From Micropterix aruncella (Eukaryota; Arthropoda; Insecta; Lepidoptera; Micropterigidae): a DNA stretch of 64,000 bases. The first letter of the stretch is position 1, and the number at the start of each line of letters is the position of its first letter. Both the position numbers and the translations under genes were made by a program. Of this stretch, positions 13,047 through 23,829 are shown in pieces. The stretch covers positions 755,954 to 819,953 of the forward strand of contig OX155976.1 in the NCBI GenBank assembly GCA_944548615.1. The letters are read 5' to 3'. Below the pieces are notes generated by a model. The model had not been told where the DNA came from. It made no database searches and saw only the letters and a program-made list of their open reading frames with translations.

Positions 13047-13822
13047 ACCACCGTTAAAAAAATTAAGCGACCTTAATTTTTTTCTCCGCCAACAACTCAA
13101 CCCTTCCAAATTCCGGTGAGTAAACCATCTTGACGTGATACCTATTAGGTTAACCTCAAAATCAAAAAACGAACGACTCTGCAGACTTATATCGCAAAAC
13201 GCCAGTGAAAACCTAGTTCCGACTATCTAACGTATAACAATAAACGCGTGTTAACGTTCCGCACACGAAAAACTGTTTACAAACGTAAATCAAAATTGCA
13301 TTGTGTCAATAACCACGTTGACCCAATTTTGCAATTCGACACGGACTACAGCCTGTCCCAAGATCAACAATTAGAGATCGGGAAAGCATTATAAGCACTG
13401 GAACCACTCCCAGACTGTAGCTACTGGCCTGTTTCTCTAATCAGTGCGAGGACATACTCTAATATTCATCTCATTCATTCCTCACTAAATCCATCCACAG
13501 CCATTCTACTGGGACACCTATGAGAGCCTCAGACCATTCATAATACCGTAGCTCATAAAAATTTGATCTACGAAAACCTCCTCCGAAACTACCACAAGTT
13601 TATTTAACGTAAATGTCCAAACATTTCAGCACTTATGCCGTCAGCCGTCCCGGTCCGCACCAAAAGCTGCTGCGAACTACATGCTGCTGATCATTCGAAA
13701 CCCGTAAGTTTTTTTTTTTTTTTATTCAAGTCTCCCCTATCTTTCACTACTAATATTTTTTAAAAATTTAACTATGGTACAAGTAAATATTGGTGATATA
13801 ATTTTCAACAAAAATTAAGAAG
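13047..13822. other. Non-coding 3' internal region of the Gypsy-like element
   Basis: Between the integrase stop and the polypurine tract I see no open frame of note. An A/T run lies at 13708-13722. Confidence 0.5.
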
Positions 13823-14711
13823 CTATGTCCGTTGGTCTACTGTCGACAACTCACTGGTACACCCGTTTACTTTAAAGTCTTTTGCGTGATAATCGCCTGG
13901 CAATAATTTGCCGTCTAGTGTTTCGAGTTTGAATACTTGATCGCACAGTTTTTCAGCGATACGGAATTTTTCGTAATTGGGTGCCAGTTTGGATGAAAAT
14001 CCCTTGCCTTTATTGGACAAAAATCTAGTCTTTTTCCATACTATGTCACCTTTTTTCAAGGGTAAATGTCGTCGGCCTTGGTCATAAATTAATTTATTTT
14101 TGTCATGTTGTTTTGACAAATTTTCATTGACCTGTTTAAAAATCCTTTCCAGAACGCCAACTCTCTCTAGACGGTCGTCTTCTTCTGGTGACATCAAGAC
14201 CTCCTGGGTTTCGGCCAAAGACATCGCGGCATAAACTTCTCCACTAGAGACAAACTCACGACCGAATACCAAAAAGTTTGGGCTGTAACCACTGGCTTCT
14301 GACCGAGCTGCGTTCAGAGCAAACTGAAATTCAGATAGGTGAGCATCCCACGTTTTATGATTTTTACTGGCAAATGCCGTCAACATTGAGTTTAACGTAC
14401 GATTATATCGTTCGACCGTGTTTATTTGAGGAGAATGATATGGAGTATTAAAGATGGTCGGTATATTATAATCCGAGAAAAATCTCTTCATCTCCTTGGA
14501 TATGAAGGGTTTGCCGTTATCCGACAACACCACTCTAGGTATACCATGAATAAGGAATACCCTTTCCCGAATTAACGGTATCATAGACGCTGAAGTTGCC
14601 TCTTTAAGCGGTATGACTACGCAATATTTGCTAAAACAGCAGGTGACCAATAATATGTACCTGTGTTTATTTTTGGTCATAGGTAAAGGCCCGTGTACAT
14701 CGAGAGCAATA
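13823..14711 (-). pseudogene. Gypsy integrase fragment with intact DD35E triad
   Basis: The frame covers the integrase catalytic core and C-terminal region. The first acidic residue is in LDVHGPLP just upstream of the first methionine, the second in LSDNGKPF, and the glutamate in HSPQINTVERYNRTL, with 35 residues between the second and third. A basic tail (KKGDIVWKKTRFLSNKGKG) follows, typical of the Gypsy integrase C-terminal domain. The frame is cut at 14711, immediately before the first catalytic residue, where it joins inverted LTR sequence; the zinc-finger domain, RNase H and reverse transcriptase are absent. It would need the missing N-terminus to work. Downstream DNA (13047-13822) shows no env-like frame. 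Confidence 0.85.
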
Positions 14712-14713
14712 AC

Positions 14714-15008
14714 TTAGTTTAAATTGTTTGAATATTAGTTTGCATATTTTTTGAATATTAGTCTTAGTTTGAATATTAGTTTAAATTGTGTTTTATACTT
14801 ATAACGTTTACTTGTTTTAACCTATTAAGGTAATATTTGAAGGATAGGGTTTAGCCATATCCTTCACCCTAATTTATATTTATCCGCACAGACCTCCACT
14901 GTGCCGAGTGTGCATAAATTAGGCAAAATAAAGAATTTAGAAACATCACTTCTTTTTAGTTTATAGTTTCTACATATTCTATATATATAGACCTTTTTAT
15001 ATGTCACA
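14714..15008 (+). repeat. Inverted LTR 3' end (U5 side) with stuttered junction
   Basis: From 14768 to 15008 this is the last 230-240 bp of the LTR, in the orientation opposite to the element. Before it, 14714-14767 contains broken partial copies of the same edge: TTTGAATATTAG occurs at 14727, 14749 (approximately) and 14768, and TTAGTTTAAATTG at 14714 and 14776. The LTR end ...TGTCACA is followed by TTA and then the primer-binding sequence. Confidence 0.75.
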
Positions 15009-15011
15009 TTA

Positions 15012-15087
15012 TGGCGCCCAACGTGGGGCCCGAACCCACGACCCTGAGATTAAGAGTCTCATGCTCTACCGACTGAGCTAGCCGGGC
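15012..15087 (-). tRNA. tRNA-Lys(CTT), full length with encoded CCA, probably a reverse-transcribed primer
   Basis: On the minus strand a complete 73-nt cloverleaf is followed by CCA. The acceptor stem is GCCCGGC/GTTGGGC, the D arm GCTC-AGTCGGTA-GAGC, the anticodon arm TGAGA-CTCTTAA-TCTCA with anticodon CTT (lysine), and the T arm GTGGG-TTCGGGC-CCCAC. Eukaryotic tRNA genes do not normally encode CCA, and no T-run terminator follows within 60 bp. The 3' end instead joins TAA and then inverted LTR sequence, exactly as a primer joins minus-strand strong-stop DNA. The only departure I can recall from insect tRNA-Lys(CTT) is G at position 58, normally A and m1A-modified. A real gene hit by two elements is less likely. 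Confidence 0.85.
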
Positions 15088-16014
<927 letters not shown>

Positions 16015-16256
16015 TGGCGGATCCAGGGGGGGGGCTAAGGGGCTGAAGCCCCCCCCAAAACATAAATAAACAAAACTTTCAGATTTGTTACTAAACTGTA
16101 TATTAAAAATCTGTTAGTTCAGCTCAAAATTTAGAGACAGCACCAAAAAATGCTACATCCAAACAAAACAATCCAGAATCAGCTGATTGAATGTTGCCAT
16201 ACTCTAATTATGAAAAATATAATAAAAAAAGTGAAAGAAGCAAAATATTACGCTGT

Positions 16257-16852
16257 TGTGAGAATGGCCACCCTTCACTAGACTCCAATTGATTGTGAGC
16301 GAAGGGTGGTTCTCATCATGAAGGTTGCTCCGTTAATGAGAGTCGTATATGTCCGTGTAGAAGAGTTTATTCAGAAGTGAGTCGAAGTCGCCAGTTCTTA
16401 ACGCCTTGAGTCGTGTTCGCCGTTGTGTTGTAGTTTGGGCGCGAGGTGAAGCCGTGGCGGTCCGTGTGTAGTCGAGGAGCGAAGTGTGTAGTCGAGATAT
16501 CTGTCCACTGAGGGGACGATGTGCAGAGCGCGGTAACTGTCTGCCGAAGTAATGATGTAGAGGTGTGTAGGTGTACTTGACCACCAAAGGAATGATGTGT
16601 AGAGGTGTGTAGGTGTACTTGACCAGCAAAGGAATGATAATGATCGAATGCAATGTACTGCGTTTTATAGGGTGATCGGTGATGCAATAGCTACGAGTGG
16701 GGCGACGCATGTGTCGCTAACCTGGGCAATATTTGCCAGATTTAGCTGGAAATTAACTGCAGCTGCGCGTGCAAGTTTGAGCGAGTCTGCAGTTTTCTGT
16801 TCTGTGAAATTGACTTTTTTGTTGTGGGTATGTAGGGCCGTAGGCTCCTACA
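16257..16852 (-). repeat. LTR (3' copy), 596 bp
   Basis: On the plus strand it reads TGTGAGAATGGCC ... GGCTCCTACA. It contains a near-perfect internal tandem of about 47 bp (ATGATGTGTAGAGGTGTGTAG type) around 16550-16640. It appears identical to 18816-19411. Confidence 0.9.
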
Positions 16853-17256
16853 TGGCTCCCCCCTAGTGAAGGGCTTGCGTATGACAATATGGAAGGTCTT
16901 CACGACAAAGTGGCAAAAAAGTCGGAGTGTGACAATTAAAAGTGTGTGTGGGGTTGTGTTCGCGAAAGTTTGGGAATCGTATGTTTTTATGCGAGTGTTT
17001 GACAGTTTGAGAACCGTATGTTGTTATGAGTGTCGAAGGCATTTCGTTACAATGTGTTAAAAACTGGCGCTGTTATAAAATGTTGACAATAAGGAAAAAT
17101 AAATGAATACAATGGACAATGGTTAGTATAAACGCTGACATAATAAAATTCGCTGTACGTGAAACGAGTGAATACAATGCAATATGTTACGCGCCGAACG
17201 ATAAAAATGATTCGCGCGGCTTAAAAAAAATGTGGAGCATATGAATTAATAATAAT

Positions 17257-17821
17257 TTAGCGCGATAAGAATGCAATCTGAGTAATTTCGCGCGCGTGAC
17301 GTCTGAAGTCCATTGTTTGTTTGTTGCGCATTCGTGTGGACTTCCGGTCTTGAAGTTGAAGATTCCCGATAGTAGCTGTTTTGGAGTGCGGCGCCTTGCT
17401 TCTGCGAATGAGGTCGTACAGTTCGGTGGTTTTAGTCAGTGAGTCGCTAAACCATTCGGTCGACTTCCAAATTGCTTCGACTATGACGTCGTATCCATGC
17501 GTGTTGTGTGGGAATCGCTTCTGTTGTTGCAAGTGGGATAATATCGCCGATTTTACGCTTTGAATGAGTGGTTTCGCTATACCGTCTATTCTCGGCGTTT
17601 TGTAATTTTTGTGGGTGAGTCGGCTTCAGCGTGCTGATTAGCGTAGTCCATTGTTGTTTTTTTGAGGTTGGTTGTAGCGTTTGATTTTTTGTGATCGGGT
17701 ATGAATGCTGTGGAGTGTGAGTTCCATCCGTTTTGCGTTTTCGATGTTGATATTCTTCCGCTGCGTGGTTGTTTCCGTTTCGTAGTGTGTTTATCGATTG
17801 AAATTGTGATTGAGAAGGCAT
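17257..17821 (-). pseudogene. Possible gag-like remnant inside the LTR element
   Basis: Two overlapping minus frames (17821-17447 and 17532-17257) together form about 180 codons. The first is hydrophilic (HRKRKTDGTHTPQHSYPITK), the second reads HGYDVIVEAIWKSTEWFSDSL and KTTELYDLIRRSK. They look like one frame broken by a frameshift near 17450-17530. No zinc knuckle or recognised domain is present, so gag is only a guess from position. Confidence 0.25.
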
Positions 17822-18796
17822 TTAGGCCGATAGTGTCCTTGGTCAGCTGTTAGTCTATACTGGACCTAAGTGCCATTCTCCCGGATGTTGCGCCTGCAGG
17901 TCATTAAGCTGCAGAAAACGTCTTACTGCTGTCCGGTGAAGAGTGTGAAGCGATTGTGACGACTTCCTTTCGTAGGATTTTACCTGAGAGTGTATCAATG
18001 ACGGTTTCGCCTGTACAAGTCCTCAGGGCCGCACATCGTTGTTTTTATAAAATTCGTTAGCGTTCGTTGTTTTGATCCGAGATAAGTGCTGTATGAATGT
18101 GGCATTGGTAATTGCGCGTGCTGATAATGTCGTTTAGCCATGACCGTGGGTGTGTGTTCGTTGATTGTAGGTGCCGAGTATATTTTTAAATAAGTCGCGT
18201 GAGTACTTGCTTACTGCTTATTGGTAGAAGTACTTGCGAATGTGTTGCGGGAAATTTGCTTCCGCGGTTGATGCAATGTCTGCATTTTTATTAATCGAGC
18301 AGGAATTTCGTCTGCTTTTGCGTTGTTGTCGTTTTGTAGTGGCACCGGTCGTCGTCGTTTGGCTGTTTATTTGCGCTGAGAGGCTTGTGTGGTGTCGTGT
18401 TTCGCTGAGTCGTTATGCGTTTTATTGTTTTACTTGCTAGGCATGACCGATGTTGTGAATGCATATTGTAGTTGGTGGTCATGCGTAGCAAGGATCATTC
18501 CTTTTGGCTTATTTTAGTGGTTGACGTGTCGCCTTAATGATTTATTGAAGTCCTCCGTCCGTTGTTGTGAGAATTCGCTCGTTGATTGACGGGGTTTATT
18601 TGCTTCCATTTTCTGCTGATTTGATATTTGAGACGTGGAAGCGATGACTCGTCGTCGCGCGTGATATGTTGGCGTGCGAAATTATGATGCGGCGATCGAG
18701 TTTTTTGGCGATGTGGCGTTTGTTTGCGCGTGTCTGTGAATCTTGTGGTGTCGGTGTATTTTGTAATGGCGAATATGTAGGTCAGCTGGCCGCTTG

Positions 18797-18814
18797 ATCA
18801 CGTCGGGGTCACCA
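18797..18814 (-). promoter_or_regulatory. Primer binding site, tRNA-Trp
   Basis: TGGTGACCCCGACGTGAT on the minus strand, one base after the LTR end. It matches 18 nt of the complement of the tRNA-Trp 3' end including CCA. Confidence 0.8.
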
Positions 18815-18815
18815 A

Positions 18816-19411
18816 TGTGAGAATGGCCACCCTTCACTAGACTCCAATTGATTGTGAGCGAAGGGTGGTTCTCATCATGAAGGTTGCTCCGTTAATGAGA
18901 GTCGTATATGTCCGTGTAGAAGAGTTTATTCAGAAGTGAGTCGAAGTCGCCAGTTCTTAACGCCTTGAGTCGTGTTCGCCGTTGTGTTGTAGTTTGGGCG
19001 CGAGGTGAAGCCGTGGCGGTCCGTGTGTAGTCGAGGAGCGAAGTGTGTAGTCGAGATATCTGTCCACTGAGGGGACGATGTGCAGAGCGCGGTAACTGTC
19101 TGCCGAAGTAATGATGTAGAGGTGTGTAGGTGTACTTGACCACCAAAGGAATGATGTGTAGAGGTGTGTAGGTGTACTTGACCAGCAAAGGAATGATAAT
19201 GATCGAATGCAATGTACTGCGTTTTATAGGGTGATCGGTGATGCAATAGCTACGAGTGGGGCGACGCATGTGTCGCTAACCTGGGCAATATTTGCCAGAT
19301 TTAGCTGGAAATTAACTGCAGCTGCGCGTGCAAGTTTGAGCGAGTCTGCAGTTTTCTGTTCTGTGAAATTGACTTTTTTGTTGTGGGTATGTAGGGCCGT
19401 AGGCTCCTACA
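18816..19411 (-). repeat. LTR (5' copy), 596 bp
   Basis: Same sequence as 16257-16852 by eye, including translated shadows that are residue-for-residue equal, which implies very recent insertion. Confidence 0.9.
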
Positions 19412-19796
19412 CTGTACTTGGCGACGAAAAAACAGATGCTAGGAGCAACTGAGTATATGCATCAGGTACTTGGATATACAAAAGAGCACAATACATGAAG
19501 AGTTCATGTGCTTTTTATCTGCAGTTGACTTGAGTGGTGCTGCTTTGAGCGATCACATTCTTCAAGAATTAAATCGAGCCGGCCTGCAGACTGAGAACTT
19601 GAGAGGTCAAGGTTATGATGGAGGTGCCAATATGTCTGGAAAGTTGAATGGTGTACAAGCCCGCCTAAAGCAGGTCCAACCGCTTGCTGTTTAAGATGCG
19701 ATTCCACCAGTGTGCAGAACTGTGCGGCACTGCAATGCACATTGTGCGACACAAATGTTTATTCTGGGCGACTCACTAAAGCAAACAATAACAAAT

Positions 19797-19830
19797 TGTG
19801 CGCGAACATTCTAGAAATGTTCGCGCACAT
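19797..19830. promoter_or_regulatory. Subterminal palindrome, probable transposase binding site
   Basis: GTGCGCGAACATT and AATGTTCGCGCAC flank a five-base centre CTAGA. Single arms recur at about 19892 (TGTGCGCGAAC), 19942 (TGTGCGCGTAC) and, near the other end, 22244 (TGTTCGCGCACA). Confidence 0.6.
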
Positions 19831-19976
19831 CTGTATACTTTTGTGCGCGCACACATGCAGGCAGTGGACTCGCGTCGACGTGTACAAACCTGTTGTGCGC
19901 GAACTCAGTCTTGCTTCCGCTACCGGAGTGAAAACATTGATTTGTGCGCGTACATTGTTAATTAACCAAGCTAAAT

Positions 19977-21715
19977 ATGGATTGGACGAATGATAAAATT
20001 ATTAATTTTATTCAAGCTATTGAAACTTATCCTGTATTATGGGATTCTAGTCACAGTGATTATAAAAATAAAAACAAAAAACACGACGCCACTCAAGAGT
20101 TGGCCCAAAGTTTCAATTGTGACTCGACTGAGGTAATGAGAAAATGGAAGATTATTTTGGCTCAATACCGAAGAGAAAAGAAGAAAATCGCGGACTCAAA
20201 ATCTTCAGGTTCTGGGATTTTAGATATATATAAGCCGAAATGGTTTGCTTATGCATATTTGAATTTCTTTCATGGAAGGGATGAGCCGAACGTCAGCTTG
20301 AACTCACACGACGAAATAAATGAACAGGTAGGTACGTTTTAAATGTTTATTTTCTTACCTCTAATATTATTACTTAGATACCTATACTATTTACGCCAGT
20401 GTTTCTTGCCATGGCACCATTCCGATGTCAGTTTGGAAATAATGTGCAAATTCTTCTCTTATGTTTTTCGCATCGCCAGGGGTCTTCTTCCAACATGTCT
20501 TAAAGGCAGTAAGTTTGCCATGCCTGCATCACGCCGCCAACTTCCATCGATAGTGCAATGAGTAATTTGGTTCTCAGTATCAAAACAGCCAGCAGAAGTA
20601 TAAAGTTGTGAAGACGATTTTTGTGTTATCAAAAAATTATGCAAGTAACAACATGTCAGTGTTATCAATTGTGTCTTTTCTGGAGCTAACAGAATAGGTT
20701 TCCTGAGTACGCGAAATACACCGGACATAATGGCGAATACGTTTTCCACAATACGTCTCGCTCTGCTCAACCGATAATTAAATATTCTCTCTTTTGATCT
20801 TTTGTCATGTTGACCGGGATATGGTTTCATTAAATTTATATCTAACGCAAAAGCATCATCTGCCACAATGACATGTGGAATTGGTTTGTTCCTTCCGGGT
20901 AACGGGTAAGGTTCAGGCAAATTTAATTTTCCTTGCTGAAGATTAGCATAGAAACCAGTATTTTTGAAAACACCACCATCCGATATTCTTCCTTTACAAC
21001 CGACATCTACGTACGTAAACTTATAATTTGCATCAACCAGTGCTAAAAGCACAATGCTGAAATCACCTTTGTAATTGAAAAAGTCGCTTCCAGTATTACT
21101 TGGAGCTTGAATAACAACGTGTTTGCCATCCATAGCCCCAATGCAATGAGGGAAATTCCAAAGATGGTCAAATTGGCGCTCTAAGATCATCCATTCTTCT
21201 AAAGTGTTAGGCATCTGAAAAAGGAAATTTTATTACTATTTCAGGTATCACAAGATATTATTATCCAGAATGACACAGTAAATGAAGATCAAGAGTCTCT
21301 TCATGAAAGGCCAGTCGAAAAGTTTAAGGCTCCGAAGAACTCGCTTAAACGCCGTATTGTCGATGAAGACCCGAGAATCGCCCAAGCTTTGTCCATTATG
21401 AATAACGTAAACAAGCAGATGGAAGCAAAAAAACCTGATGACGAAGACATTTTTGCTGCAGCCGTCGCAACGAAATTAAGGAAAATTAGAGATGAGCGAA
21501 CCAAGATTTTAGTACAAAGGGATATAGATAATTTATTGTATGACGCTATTATTGGTACTGGAAAATATGTTACAACTCCAATGCCTTCACCGTATTCAGA
21601 TTCGTCAAATTGTCAGAGTCAAGGACCGGCTTCAAGTTTTCAGGTCCGCGATAATGATTATTCAGATCTTTTACGTCAGAATGATGACGAAACAATATCT
21701 TGGCATGAAATGTAA
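19977..21715 (+). CDS. MADF-BESS protein of the Harbinger element (two exons)
   Basis: Exon 1 is 19977-20327, exon 2 is 21245-21715. The donor is CAG/GTAGGT and the acceptor TTACTATTTCAG/GTATCA; the join keeps phase and gives about 273 residues. Residues 1-105 form a MADF DNA-binding domain (NFIQAIETYPVLWD, then VMRKWKIILAQYRREKKK, then WFAYAYLNFF). The C-terminal part has a BESS-like segment (DIFAAAVATKLRKI, DERTKILVQRDIDNLLYDA), known for protein-protein contacts. In Harbinger elements the Myb- or MADF-type partner helps the transposase reach the nucleus and bind DNA. Exon 2 sits inside the transposase intron. No stop or frameshift is visible. Confidence 0.85.
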
Positions 21716-22257
21716 TGCAATAAAAGTGACTAAAATAAAATGGTATATTATTTTTATTTTCTTACCTTAATATTTTCTTTCAACACGCTTATCAACGCCT
21801 TACAAGTCTCAGGTACAATCCGAGCAATAAGCTCTTTTGAAACTTTAAATAAGAACATTAAACTTGCAAAAGAATCTCCAGTAGCAAGATATATTAAGGT
21901 GATTGCAAGCCTTATTGAAACAGGGACACATTTTCTGTAGTTGGTATCTTGCTTAGCAATAAAAGGACTAGTTACATTAACCAGCAACTCAAAATCTTCG
22001 CAAGATATACGTGTGAAGTTTTTAAATCCACTCAATGGATCTATTTTTATTTCTTCTAGAAATTTATTCGTTTCTTCATTCCGTCGCTGTAGTAACGGCC
22101 TCACCCAACATCGCGGTTTCTTCCTTCGTTTCTTTTTAAAGAGACTACATAGTAAAACACATGCTGCAGCACAAAGCACTACGTTTTCCTGCCCGTTCAT
22201 ATTAACTACTGAACTGTCTCGGCAGAAACTCTGCTCAGTGAACATGTTCGCGCACAA
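20459..22257 (-). CDS. PIF/Harbinger transposase (two exons)
   Basis: Minus strand: exon 1 is 22257-21766, exon 2 is 21214-20459, with donor AAG/GTAAGA and acceptor CCTTTTTCAG/ATG; phase is kept and the product is about 415 residues, normal for the family. Exon 1 carries the helix-turn-helix-like N-terminus (FKNFTRISCEDFELLV, SIRLAITLIYLATGDSFASL). Exon 2 carries the DDE_Tnp_4 core: IGAMDGKHVVI (first D), HVIVADDAFAL (second D) and RARRIVENVFAI (E). The start could be the methionine at 22257 or a later one (MNGQENVV) near 22200. Exon 2 sits inside the MADF gene's intron. All catalytic residues are present, so it may be active. Confidence 0.9.
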
Positions 22258-23383
22258 GTGTGCTGAACTGTGCGCTTACAAAAGTTACGCACAGCCTTAC
22301 CAGTGGAGACGGAAGCCAAATGCGACACCAGCTTAGTACCTGCACTGTTGGAGTTTTGCACAAAATGTGTGCAAGCAAATGTGCTGCACACTGTTTTGGT
22401 GGAATCGCACCTCATGCATTGTGCAGCACACAAACTAAACTTGGCTATCTTGAAAGCCTGTAGCTTGCCGAGTATTCGCAATATGATGGAAGTTGTAGGT
22501 AGTGTAACTAATTTTGTGCGAGAGTCAGCAAAAAGGTCGGAACTTATCAAACGAGCTATTCTCGAAAAACATCCGGAGGAGAAAAAAGTAAAATTAAAGG
22601 GCTTCAGTGACACGCGTTGGCTTGAAAAGCACGATGCACTTCTTAAATTTAAAGAGATCTTTGACTCTATTGTACAGTTCCTTTCCTTGAGGAAATGGAC
22701 AGAATATCTCCATCATTATAAAGTGCAGGTCTTCTCGTATCAATTCTACGATTCGATTTCGTCTTATCTCTGACTGAAACCGCTGCTGTGTTTGAAATTA
22801 CTGTATCACTCTCACGACAACTACAGGCTGTCGCTTTAGACCTCCACCTATGCTACGAGATGGTAGAAACGGTAATAAAAACACTGGAAAGGTACAAAGA
22901 AATAAAATTTAAAGAAAGTTTTCAAGAGGTGTGTCTTTTTGTAGAATCTCTGGACATTCCAATACAAGTACCTAGAATTGTAAAACGGTCCTTTTAACTC
23001 TCAAATATTGAGGCCTCTGATGTAAAGGAATACTACAGGTCAGGCAAATATTAATCAAATTAAATACCCACTGTATCATGTTTCAATTGCTATACAGTTT
23101 TTCTTTCATTTCATAAAATCAGTTTTTTTGTAAAATAGACGATGACAGAAGAGCGCCTGAATGATTTAGCTACTATATATATACATAGGGACATATCGAG
23201 ATGTTTACATGCTGAAGAAGTTGTGGAAGAATTCGGACAAAAGTATTCTCGGAGACTAGCAATGTCCATTGAAAAATAAAACTTAATGGTTCTTACGAGT
23301 AACATAGTTTTTTATCTTAATTTTCTGTGAAACTTAGTAGAGCAATAAAATACCTTTAAGTAGAATCTGGAATTACTGTTATC

Positions 23384-23829
23384 ATAGGCTACATATTAAT
23401 CTGTCATAGGCTATATATTAATCCGAAAAATGAAAAGACTTTTTCGTGGTAGTCGGATTTCCAAAGTAAGTCGGAAAAAACGGTCGAACGTAAATGTTTC
23501 TAACTAACGCTGCCTTAACGATGAGAGATATATGATTAAGTTCTAGAGAAAAGTTGTAGAGCTTGATAATGCCTACAAAAAAGTAAGCGACAGCATATGT
23601 CTAACTTTTATATTTAAGTCACAAAAAGTAGTTTATCTAATTAAAAAAATAATTTAAATCGTTAGGTCATGTTTATTTTTCATATTATCAACAATTATGA
23701 ATTATTATCAAAATAAATAAATTTATCGTCTCATGTGTAAAACAAAAGACTTTTCCCTTTTACTGCATAAATAGCTAAAGGATAATACGACATAGGTATG
23801 GAACCGCGACCGTGTCGTCTGTCTGTACT
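23384..23829 (+). repeat. Helitron internal segment, first of two tandem copies
   Basis: About 370 bp here (GGCTATATATTAATCCGAAA to TTACTGCATAAATAGCTAAA) repeat at 23948-24345 with few changes. The block ends with the AACCGCGACCG motif seen in the Helitron at 1242-1690. Confidence 0.65.

Larger units (their letters stand above)
16257..19411 (-). mobile_element. Non-autonomous LTR retrotransposon, tRNA-Trp primed
   Basis: Two 596 bp LTRs flank 1963 bp of internal DNA. The flanking CTGT at 16253-16256 and 19412-19415 is a 4 bp target duplication. On the minus strand the LTR ends ATTCTCACA and is followed by T and TGGTGACCCCGACGTGAT, complementary to the 3' end of tRNA-Trp; before the other LTR lies AGGGGGGAGCCA as polypurine tract. 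No protease, polymerase or integrase is present, so it must use enzymes from another element. It lies within the hAT element. Confidence 0.85.
19694..22412. mobile_element. PIF/Harbinger transposon, apparently near-intact
   Basis: The terminal repeats are AGATGCGATTCCACCA at 19694 and the complement of AGGTGCGATTCCACCA ending at 22412. Subterminal copies of TGTGCGCGAACA occur at both ends. It encodes a two-exon transposase (minus) and a two-exon MADF-BESS protein (plus), the usual two-gene set of this superfamily in animals. The left flank ends TTA, a typical Harbinger target, but no matching TTA is visible on the right. Confidence 0.85.
19416..23279 (+). pseudogene. hAT transposase (DUF4371/ZMYM6-like) remnant, split by Harbinger
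   Basis: Segments in order: 19416-19693 (IHEEFMCFLSAVDLSG, then LRGQGYDGGANMSGKLNGVQARL, the DUF4371 hallmark); 22413-22773 (MHCAAHKLNLAILKAC, then SDTRWLEKHDALLKFKEI); 22788-23038 in another frame (LDLHLCYEMVETVIKTL); and 23139-23279 (ERLNDLATIYIHRDI...EEVVEEFGQKYSRRL), the C-terminal dimerisation region. Joining 19693 to 22413 restores the frame across a conserved tyrosine-x-histidine-cysteine segment. A GT...AG intron probably separates 23038 and 23139. A frameshift near 22775 and loss of the N-terminus make it inactive. Confidence 0.85.

Noticed and set aside
15012..15087. Ordinary host tRNA-Lys gene
   Set aside because: Encoded CCA, no T-run terminator, junctions exactly at primer/LTR borders, and a change at position 58 all favour a reverse-transcribed primer. 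Not fully excluded.
16333..16710. Identical 125-codon frames at 16333 and 18892
   Set aside because: They sit in the two LTRs of the tRNA-Trp-primed element and show low-complexity shadow composition.
22206..22613. 135-codon minus frame over hAT and Harbinger sequence
   Set aside because: Antisense shadow of the hAT frame crossing the Harbinger end.
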